From Vulcanimicrobiia bacterium (GTDB taxonomy: Bacteria; Eremiobacterota; Eremiobacteria; Baltobacterales; Baltobacteraceae), in the NCBI GenBank assembly GCA_024281135.1, contig JAMXLG010000374.1:1-12740 (forward strand): a stretch of DNA of 12,740 nt, in the 5' to 3' direction. Below the pieces are notes generated by a model. The model was not told where the DNA came from and ran no database searches. It worked only from the letters and a program-made list of their open reading frames with translations. This document shows positions 7,508 to 12,740 of the stretch, piece after piece; the first letter of the stretch is position 1, and every line of letters starts with the position of its first letter. A program made the translations under genes and the position numbers.

Positions 7508-7939
7508 TTAAGTAAAGCGCTTCGATCCAGCCACGGCGTCGAACAGTTCTTCGAAGATATAGAGCGGACCGATGAGGAGATAGATCAGATTCTCCAAAAA
7601 TTTCGGTTTCGTTCCCTCAAAGCGATGTCCGACGAGTTGAAAGACCCATCCGAGGACGAGGGCTCCCAAACTGATCTGCCACGGCAAACGAATTGCGATA
7701 ACATACAGAATCGCGAAAACGACCGTCGAGAGCAGAGCACCGCGTAGATCGATAGCGGCGTAGTAGATGAGGATGGCAATCGCGGCCAAGACCGCGAGAT
7801 CGACCGGACCCAGGGCAACAAGGTGCCCCAGCCCCATAATCCCCAGCACGATCAACGGAATCCCGAAGGCATGACAAACACGGTTGCGTCGGTCCGCATG
7901 ATACGAACCGTACTCCGTGAACAGTTCCGCCTTTGTCAT
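7508..7939 (-). CDS. DUF962 / Mpo1-like membrane protein
   Basis: A 143-residue protein with about four hydrophobic segments. It has the DUF962 landmarks: an N-terminal YGSYHADRRNRVCHAFGIP (His14, Asn19, His23) and a C-terminal VGHRFEGTKPKFLENL (His105, Glu108, Asn117) followed by LLIGPLYIFEELF. The yeast member Mpo1 is an Fe(II)-dependent dioxygenase that removes one carbon from 2-hydroxy fatty acids in phytosphingosine breakdown; the conserved histidines are the presumed metal ligands. Whether this bacterial copy does the same is inference. ATG 7939 follows a GAGGA ribosome site about 9 bp upstream. The zinc-ribbon gene begins 129 bp downstream, so a shared transcript is possible but not certain. 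Confidence 0.88.
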   Translation of the reverse strand: MTKAELFTEYGSYHADRRNRVCHAFGIPLIVLGIMGLGHLVALGPVDLAVLAAIAILIYYAAIDLRGALLSTVVFAILYVIAIRLPWQISLGALVLGWVFQLVGHRFEGTKPKFLENLIYLLIGPLYIFEELFDAVAGSKRFT

Positions 7940-8098
7940 TAACCCCAGTCCTCGAGAAAGATCGTACGCGGGGCTTTTCCGACTCTTGCGACTAAAGTCC
8001 CTTCTAAATTCGGATATCCGGGATAGCCCAAATGGGTCTGCGCAGGCACAAACCCGGCTCCGACCGGAACCGTTTGCGCGCTCGAAGAACGCTTAGAA
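7940..8098. other. Divergent intergenic region rich in short palindromes, possible dispersed repeat
   Basis: These 159 bp separate the divergent DUF962 and amidohydrolase genes and must hold both promoters, but I see no convincing -35/-10 pair. The centre has several short palindromes: CGGATATCCG (8011-8020), CCCAAATGGG (8027-8036) and CTGCGCAG (8038-8045), with a CCGG-flanked stretch near 8054-8067. On the reverse strand one frame reads VGAGFVPAQ, a peptide-like string resembling conceptual translations of dispersed intergenic repeats seen in many bacterial genomes. That resemblance is recalled, not checked. Confidence 0.4.
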
Positions 8099-9277
8099 AT
8101 GGCACCGACCATCACCGTCCCCGACCGTTTGTGCGACGACGTCGTCTTGATTCGGCGCGATTTGCACATGCATCCGGAATTGGGTTTCGAAGAGCACAGG
8201 ACGGCCGGCATCGTTGCCGACCGGCTGCACGCACTCGGGTATGAAGTTCACGAACACATAGGCCGGACCGGAGTCGTGGGCGTGATTCGAGGTGCAAAGC
8301 CCGGACGCACGATCATGCTGCGCGCGGACATGGACGCATTGCCGATCGTCGAAGAGCACGAGCATCAGTACCGATCGCAGTCCGAAGGGCGGATGCACGC
8401 GTGCGGCCATGACGGACACGTTGCGGTGCTTCTAGGCGCCGCAGCTCTTATTGCGGATCGTCGTGACGAACTTGCCGGAACGGTGTGCCTGGTGTTTCAA
8501 CCAGCCGAGGAAGGGCTCGGCGGCGCAAAAGTCATGATCGAAGACGGGCTTTTCGAACGTTTCAAAATCGAACGCGCTTACGGGTTGCATCTCTCGACGA
8601 AATACCGTACGGGCGTGCTGGGATTTCGCGAGGGCCCGATGTACGCGTCGAGCGATTCGATCGAGATTGACGTTACCGGCGTCGGTGGGCACGGCGCGGC
8701 GCCGCACGATGCCGTCGATCCGATCTATACGGCGGCCAATTTTATTACGTCGGTTCAGCAAGTTGTTTCACGCCAGGTCGACCCACTCGAACCGGCCGTC
8801 GTCACGATCGCATCCATTCACGCGGGAACGACGCATAATGTCATTCCGCGCCAATGCCGGATGCTCGGAACCGTTCGCGCGTTTTCCGCCGATGTTCGCG
8901 ATGCGATGCCCGGACGAATCGAACGCGTTCTTAAGTCTTGCTGCGATGCATCAGGCGCGACATACGACTACACCTATTTGTGGCGGTATCCGGTCACGGC
9001 AAATGATGCGGCGCAAACGCAATACGCGCGCGCGCTCGCGACGCAGGTCGTCGGAGATCACATGGTCGTCGATGCGGCGATGCTCATGGGTGCCGAAGAC
9101 TTCTCCTTCTTCGCGCAGCGCGTGCCCTCGTGTTTCTATACAGTCGGCGCGAGCAGTTCGCCGGAAACGAGCCACCCGCATCATTCGAGCCTGTTCGATA
9201 TCGACGAAGCCGCACTCCCGAACGGCGTCGCAATGATGGCGGCGCTTGCGCTCGATGCCCCGCGCAACGCCCCCTAA
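8099..9277 (+). CDS. M20 family (M20D) amidohydrolase / carboxypeptidase
   Basis: A 392-residue cytoplasmic di-metal hydrolase of the hippurate hydrolase / N-acyl-amino-acid amidohydrolase group, which splits amide bonds of N-acylated amino acids. Landmarks in order: RRDLHMHPELGFEEH (19-33), RADMDALPI (75-83), the metal motif HACGHDGH with Cys102, His104 and Asp105, QPAEEG with Glu137/Glu138, His164 in GLHLS, the dimerisation-domain GVGGHGAAPHDAVDP, HAGTTHNVIP, and the C-terminal MGAEDFSFF plus PHHSSLFDID. All expected metal and catalytic positions seem present, and length is normal. No signal peptide is seen. The ribosome site before ATG 8099 is weak (GAAGAA). The substrate could be hippurate-like, an N-acetyl amino acid or a related amide; a link to the aromatic-acid genes on the left would be speculation. 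Confidence 0.94.
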   Translation: MAPTITVPDRLCDDVVLIRRDLHMHPELGFEEHRTAGIVADRLHALGYEVHEHIGRTGVVGVIRGAKPGRTIMLRADMDALPIVEEHEHQYRSQSEGRMHACGHDGHVAVLLGAAALIADRRDELAGTVCLVFQPAEEGLGGAKVMIEDGLFERFKIERAYGLHLSTKYRTGVLGFREGPMYASSDSIEIDVTGVGGHGAAPHDAVDPIYTAANFITSVQQVVSRQVDPLEPAVVTIASIHAGTTHNVIPRQCRMLGTVRAFSADVRDAMPGRIERVLKSCCDASGATYDYTYLWRYPVTANDAAQTQYARALATQVVGDHMVVDAAMLMGAEDFSFFAQRVPSCFYTVGASSSPETSHPHHSSLFDIDEAALPNGVAMMAALALDAPRNAP

Positions 9278-9818
9278 TCCGGAACTCGTTCCGGAAGTTG
9301 TGGCGAATCCGCAACTATCGGACGTCTTTGAAGTTATGACACGCGCGGTGTTCCAGGCGGGCGTGAGCTGGGCGCAGATCGCCAAGCCGTGGGACGCCTA
9401 TCGACGCGCATTCGACGGGTTCGACGTCGAACGCGTCGCGCTTTTCGGCGAAGCCGATATCGAACGCGTTCTTGCGGAGCCCGGTGTTTTACGGATGCGC
9501 CGCAAAGTCGTTGCAACAATCGCAAACGCTGCGGCTCTGCGCGATCTCGCACGGGAGTACGGCGATTTCCATCGCTACGTTGCGTCGTTTTCCGGCTACA
9601 ACGCGATCGTGAAAGACGTCAAGAAGCGCTTTGCGTTCATGGGCGATATGAACGTGTGGTATCTGCTCTTTCGTCTCGGCGAGCGGGTACCGCACTTCGA
9701 ATCGTGGGTCATCACGATTCCCGGCAACCATCCTCGTATGCGCGAGATGGTCGAACACGCACGCGCTACGGGCCGCTCGGCCGAGGAGACTGATTCGGGT
9801 TCGGCTGCGGCCGAATGA
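9255..9818 (+). CDS. Short Tag-like DNA-3-methyladenine glycosylase I family protein (HhH-GPD superfamily)
   Basis: A 187-residue protein resembling the core of DNA-3-methyladenine glycosylase I, which removes alkylated adenine in base-excision repair. The matching stretch is VMTRAVFQAGVSWAQIAKPWDAYRRAFDGFD (split near residues 27-56), then VLRMRRKVVATIANA (78-92), close to the RNxxKIxATxxNA pattern of Tag. The N-terminal Cys/Trp segment with the YHDxEWG motif is absent, and no zinc-binding His/Cys pair is seen at the C-terminus. It may therefore be a divergent subfamily with altered activity. ATG 9255 lies inside the end of the amidohydrolase gene (23 bp overlap), implying coupling; a TTG at 9246 is possible. 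Its last 53 bp overlap the facing receptor gene. The family call is from pattern memory. Confidence 0.75.
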   Translation: MPRATPPNPELVPEVVANPQLSDVFEVMTRAVFQAGVSWAQIAKPWDAYRRAFDGFDVERVALFGEADIERVLAEPGVLRMRRKVVATIANAAALRDLAREYGDFHRYVASFSGYNAIVKDVKKRFAFMGDMNVWYLLFRLGERVPHFESWVITIPGNHPRMREMVEHARATGRSAEETDSGSAAAE

Positions 9819-12740
9819 GGTAGATGCCGAACGGCGCTGCGTAGTTGAGGTGCGGCGGCATTGTGCCGTCCCATCCCTTTGCAACGATGTCTTGCGGCGT
9901 TGCATTCGCGATGCGTCCGCAACTCAGGAGCGCACCGATGATCGCCGGATCGCCGGGCGTGAGATCGTACCAGGTGCCGTTCTTTGCCGTGTGAGGTGTG
10001 ATCGTCCATAGCGTCGTCTTCGCGGTCGCCGGATTCGCGAAATAGGTCTTCAATTCGCCGAGCGCTTCCGATGCAGAACTCCGTACGTCACCCGTACACG
10101 AATCGGCGGTGCGAACTTCGAACGGATCCGCCGGCGCCTTTTGCGGCAGCGCGTAGACGCGGAACGTTTCCTGACCCGCCTGCTGCGGACGCGGATTGAA
10201 ATACAACCCGACTTCCGGCATAAACGTCAACTGCAGCACGCGGAACGTTCCCGTTTGCGTGTAGAGATGGCGGCTTGTAACGTCGTCGTTCGTTGCAATA
10301 TGCAGCGCGAAGCATCCGAGGAACGCGCGGAAACCGCCGCCCGGACCGCCGCGTTGTCCACTCTGTCCGTTCGGCGACTTCGCTGCGTTCGCGACGATCT
10401 CTGAAGCCAGTTGCACGCTGCCGGGTTGCGACTGTAGGCGCGGAACGATCGTCAGCGCGTACGTCGATCCGAGGCCGTGATAGGTAACCGTCGCTCCGTC
10501 GATCGAAGGCGGCGGCATCGACGCTGGGTATCCCTGCGCGGTTTTCGCTGCTTCGATTTGCGCGACGTAAGCTTTCAATGCGGCAGAAAGCTTTTGCGAG
10601 GTCGCAAGCGCATCGCCTGTACACGACGCAGTTTCCACGTCGAGCGGGTTCGCCGGCGGCGACGTTGGAAGCGGACTAAACATCGAACGGAATCCGCCGC
10701 CGCCTTGGCGGCCGCCACCCGGACCACCAGGACCGCCCGGCCCACCGGCGTCGCCACCAGGGCCGCCCGGGCCGCCTGGGCCACTACGTCCCGCGCCCGG
10801 AATGCTGGCGCGTCCCACCTGAATCGGCTGCGAACCAAAATTCGATCCGCCGCTTCCGAACTTCAGGTTGTACGTAACGGAATACGTGCGCGGCGTAAGC
10901 GGACGCGCGATCGTCGGAATGAGCGTGCCGTTTTGCGTCACGTACGGCACTGCATACAGCGGACTTGCGAATGTGCCGCCATACGCGTTCGTGAGATTGC
11001 TCACCGCAAAGGTCAACGTGCCACGATCGAACGCCGTGCTTGCACCGGCGTCGAACGTCGTGTACGCGGGAAGATTGTTCGGATTGTTCTTGCCGGTATA
11101 CATTGCATCGGCAAGCCACTCAATCGAAGAACCGGGCGACTTGTAGTCCATCACGATGCCACCGCGTTGCAACGGGACGTTCGGAACCTGCTCGCCGGAG
11201 ATCGTAATCGAATACGGATTGTCGATGCGAGGATCGTTCGACTCGATCTTCGAGACGTTGACGTTCCAGAACGGCTGGACGATTAAATTGCCGACCGATA
11301 AAAAGCCGCTGATGGAACCGCCTTGATAGATGCGCTGCACGCCGCCGACCGGTGACGTAAAATACAGTTGCGTGGCGCTCAGTGGCGCGTTCGAGGAACA
11401 TCCGGCCGACGACCGATAGACCTGCTGTACCGAGTTGAGATACTGTTGCGAGATCGTGCCGTTCGCCAGCAGCACGGAACCGTTCACTTCAACCGGCAGG
11501 ACGGTGCCGTTTTGAAGTTGATTGTAGACTTGGAACGTGAGCGAACTGCCCTTGAAGGTACGAGTATAGCTCAGGCGCTCCGACGCTGATGAACTCGCCG
11601 TGGGTTCATCGCCGGGTGCGTTTCCGTAGATCACATTGCCGTTGCAGTCGAAACGCAGCGATGCGGGATCGGTCAAGACCGTCGAACGCGAGGGTGCCGG
11701 CGCAATGCCGCCGAGCGAAATGTAGCCGCTCCACGTGTCGTGCGTCGTCGGCTTCCACGTCGCGCCGACCGTTCCGAGGCCGCTCGAAAGGCCGCCGTTC
11801 GCGCGATTTCCACCGATCGATTCGGTAAGGGTGAGTTTGTCGTTCGAATAGACCGTGTCCGTCAGCGAAAACGCGTTATAGTTCGAATACTGGAAGCTGT
11901 TGTAATACGGCTGCGCTTCAAACACGAGCGGCGACGTCGTCGAGTCGCTCCAGGTTCCGTAGGCTTGCAGCGAGATCGTGTGGCGTTCGCGCTCTGGCAG
12001 TGTTGCGGTCAGCGTGTAGCCGTGATTCTGCGTGTCCGTTGAGTACCCGATCGGTTGCGCGACGCCGTCGACGAACCGGTTGAGCTGATCGTTGACGTTG
12101 AAAAATGCGGTCGAATAGATCGATGCGACGACGCTAGTCTCACCAACGAGCGCATTATCCTGAAGTGAATACATTTGCACGTTGCTGTCCGACGTGTTGT
12201 TCGGACCGTAACCGCACGGAACCGACTGCGTGATGCGCAAGCACACGAGATTCGTGGAACGGCTCGAACCGAGAAACGTTCCGGTAAGCGTCTGAGAATC
12301 GCTGAACTGATACCGCAAACGCGCCAGCTGACCCGAAATGCCCGAATCGCCGTTGTGCGAATAGTCGAGACCGCTCGCATCGAGATACGTCATCCCGTCA
12401 ACCAGACTCGGGTACTCGCGATAGGTCGCCTGCACCGCGGTTCCGAGTTTGCCGAACGATCCGGTCTCACCCATCGAATAGTTGTAGCGGCCGTTGCTAC
12501 CGACCCCGAGCTGGAGCGCCGAACGCCACGTCAGAGTCGGTTGGAGTGTCGAGAATCCAACGCTGCCACCGAGGCCACCGATCCCCGGTCCTTGATGCAC
12601 GGATGCGCCGCCGAATAAATCGGTCGCGAATCCGCCGAGATTTCCCGCTTGTCCGGGCGCGTTGAGCGGAATGCCGTCGAGGGTCAACTGTGTCTGGCTC
12701 GGATCGTGGCCTTCGAGCGAGATCGTTTGCGTCGCATCGC
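9766..12740 (-). CDS. TonB-dependent outer-membrane receptor with a long C-terminal extension (5' end outside window)
   Basis: The frame is open from the right edge of the window (12738), so the N-terminus, signal peptide and TonB box are missing; 990 residues are visible. A TTG at 12687 is in frame but inside the plug. The plug shows LEGHDPSQTQLTLDGIPLN and the Gly-rich ASVHQGPGIGGLGGSVGF. A barrel of alternating strands follows to about base 10858 and closes with VSNLTNAYG and TPRTYSVTYNLKF, typical of the final strands of this family. It should import a siderophore, cobalamin, glycan or similar large ligand; which one is not readable. Oddly, the protein does not end at that Phe. A Gly/Pro-rich linker and about 290 more residues follow, holding two related modules. 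Cysteines in the barrel loops (one pair about nine residues apart) suggest a surface disulfide. The 3' end overlaps the glycosylase gene by 53 bp. Confidence 0.92.
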   Translation of the reverse strand, partial: DATQTISLEGHDPSQTQLTLDGIPLNAPGQAGNLGGFATDLFGGASVHQGPGIGGLGGSVGFSTLQPTLTWRSALQLGVGSNGRYNYSMGETGSFGKLGTAVQATYREYPSLVDGMTYLDASGLDYSHNGDSGISGQLARLRYQFSDSQTLTGTFLGSSRSTNLVCLRITQSVPCGYGPNNTSDSNVQMYSLQDNALVGETSVVASIYSTAFFNVNDQLNRFVDGVAQPIGYSTDTQNHGYTLTATLPERERHTISLQAYGTWSDSTTSPLVFEAQPYYNSFQYSNYNAFSLTDTVYSNDKLTLTESIGGNRANGGLSSGLGTVGATWKPTTHDTWSGYISLGGIAPAPSRSTVLTDPASLRFDCNGNVIYGNAPGDEPTASSSASERLSYTRTFKGSSLTFQVYNQLQNGTVLPVEVNGSVLLANGTISQQYLNSVQQVYRSSAGCSSNAPLSATQLYFTSPVGGVQRIYQGGSISGFLSVGNLIVQPFWNVNVSKIESNDPRIDNPYSITISGEQVPNVPLQRGGIVMDYKSPGSSIEWLADAMYTGKNNPNNLPAYTTFDAGASTAFDRGTLTFAVSNLTNAYGGTFASPLYAVPYVTQNGTLIPTIARPLTPRTYSVTYNLKFGSGGSNFGSQPIQVGRASIPGAGRSGPGGPGGPGGDAGGPGGPGGPGGGRQGGGGFRSMFSPLPTSPPANPLDVETASCTGDALATSQKLSAALKAYVAQIEAAKTAQGYPASMPPPSIDGATVTYHGLGSTYALTIVPRLQSQPGSVQLASEIVANAAKSPNGQSGQRGGPGGGFRAFLGCFALHIATNDDVTSRHLYTQTGTFRVLQLTFMPEVGLYFNPRPQQAGQETFRVYALPQKAPADPFEVRTADSCTGDVRSSASEALGELKTYFANPATAKTTLWTITPHTAKNGTWYDLTPGDPAIIGALLSCGRIANATPQDIVAKGWDGTMPPHLNYAAPFGIYLIRPQPNPNQSPRPSGP
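9805..10164 (-). other. C-terminal module, copy 2, of the receptor extension
   Basis: About 120 residues from FRVYALPQK to GIYLIRPQ. It has DPFEVRTADSCTGD (Cys codon 10096-10098), a helix-like LGELKTYFAN, ALLSCGRIA (Cys codon 9919-9921) and a closing PFGIYLIRPQ that mirrors the EVGLYFNPRPQ of copy 1. It lacks the Gly/Arg-rich insertion of copy 1 and so is about 50 residues shorter. A Pro/Asn/Gln tail follows to the stop codon. Confidence 0.65.
10183..10692 (-). other. C-terminal module, copy 1, of the receptor extension
   Basis: About 170 residues from FRSMFSPLP to GLYFNPRPQ. It contains PLDVETASCTGD (Cys codon 10621-10623), a helix-like LSAALKAYVAQ, a Gly/Arg/Gln-rich insertion before GGGFRAF, and FLGCFALHIA (Cys codon 10312-10314). 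It aligns by eye with copy 2, position for position, at its start, its SCTGD motif, its second Cys and its end. I do not recognise the domain. It should lie in the periplasm, because outer-membrane barrels end on that side. Confidence 0.65.
10690..10797 (-). repeat. Low-complexity Gly/Pro tripeptide tract in the receptor gene
   Basis: About 36 codons translate as GPGGPGGPGG, a DAGG break, then more GGP units and GGGRQGGGG. It separates the end of the beta-barrel from the C-terminal modules and probably acts as a flexible spacer. The DNA is very GC-rich with near-repeats of CCGCCCGGGCC type, making it prone to slippage and to assembly errors. Confidence 0.85.

Noticed and set aside
9805..10692. 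Reading the receptor tail as a separate downstream gene
   Set aside because: The frame is continuous through the linker with no stop, and I see no ribosome site with a plausible start at the module boundary. A frameshift error cannot be fully excluded without other reads.
10477..11286. 269-codon + strand frame inside the receptor gene
   Set aside because: It is extremely Arg-rich and without family motifs, as expected for the antisense of a Gly/Ser/Thr-rich gene; the receptor frame on - is clearly the real one.
12685..12687. TTG as the start codon of the TonB receptor
   Set aside because: The frame continues upstream to the window edge with plug-domain sequence (LEGHDPSQTQ), so the true start is outside the window.
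1..12740. CRISPR array, tRNA, rRNA, transposase, prophage or defence genes
   Set aside because: No regularly spaced direct repeats, cloverleaf-like stretch, or recombinase/transposase/nuclease-helicase motifs were seen; the gaps between genes are all under 160 bp.

Overview
The window is gene-dense, fairly GC-rich DNA, with eleven recognisable genes plus the two gene ends cut by the window. A TonB-dependent outer-membrane receptor at the right edge points to a diderm (Gram-negative type) bacterium. The gene set is chromosomal housekeeping and catabolism; I see no insertion sequence, phage, CRISPR array, tRNA or rRNA. By impression only, the protein style suits a deep-branching environmental phylum such as Eremiobacterota (WPS-2) or a similar soil group. 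The sequence alone does not settle the taxonomy.

Layout. (1) At 1-315 on + is the C-terminal end of an ArnT/PMT-like membrane glycosyltransferase. Its stop codon shares a CTAG with the convergent yceI-like gene. (2) At 5391-312 on - is a tight block of five genes: O-methyltransferase, exonuclease III (AP endonuclease), a two-domain flavoprotein of the 2-aminobenzoyl-CoA monooxygenase/reductase (salicylyl-CoA 5-hydroxylase-like) type, a short-chain dehydrogenase, and an exported YceI lipocalin-like protein. The genes overlap by 50, 11 and 4 bp or lie 18 bp apart, so they are probably one transcript. (3) Only 16 bp away and divergent, at 5408-7026 on +, is a DUF3311 small membrane protein followed by a sodium:solute symporter. 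The pair is coupled through a GTGA overlap and closed by a strong hairpin terminator that also serves the facing gene. (4) At 7939-7055 on - are an Mpo1-like (DUF962) membrane protein and a double zinc-ribbon protein. (5) At 8099-9818 on + are an M20 amidohydrolase and, overlapping its end, a short Tag-like DNA glycosylase. (6) At 12740-9766 on - is the large TonB-dependent receptor, its 5' end outside the window.

How the genes fit together. The flavoprotein and the dehydrogenase suit aerobic CoA-thioester catabolism of an aromatic acid, but the ligase, hydratase and thiolase of that route are not in view. The symporter/DUF3311 pair would import a small organic acid. Two genes (exonuclease III and the Tag-like glycosylase) belong to base-excision repair but lie in separate transcription units.

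The most unusual item is in the receptor. After a normal-looking last beta-strand it continues for about 360 residues: a Gly/Pro-rich linker, then two diverged copies of one module. Each copy carries an SCTGD motif, two cysteines and a closing aromatic/RPQ motif. I do not recognise this module. No complete new multi-gene system (defence, secretion or biosynthetic) can be supported from this window.
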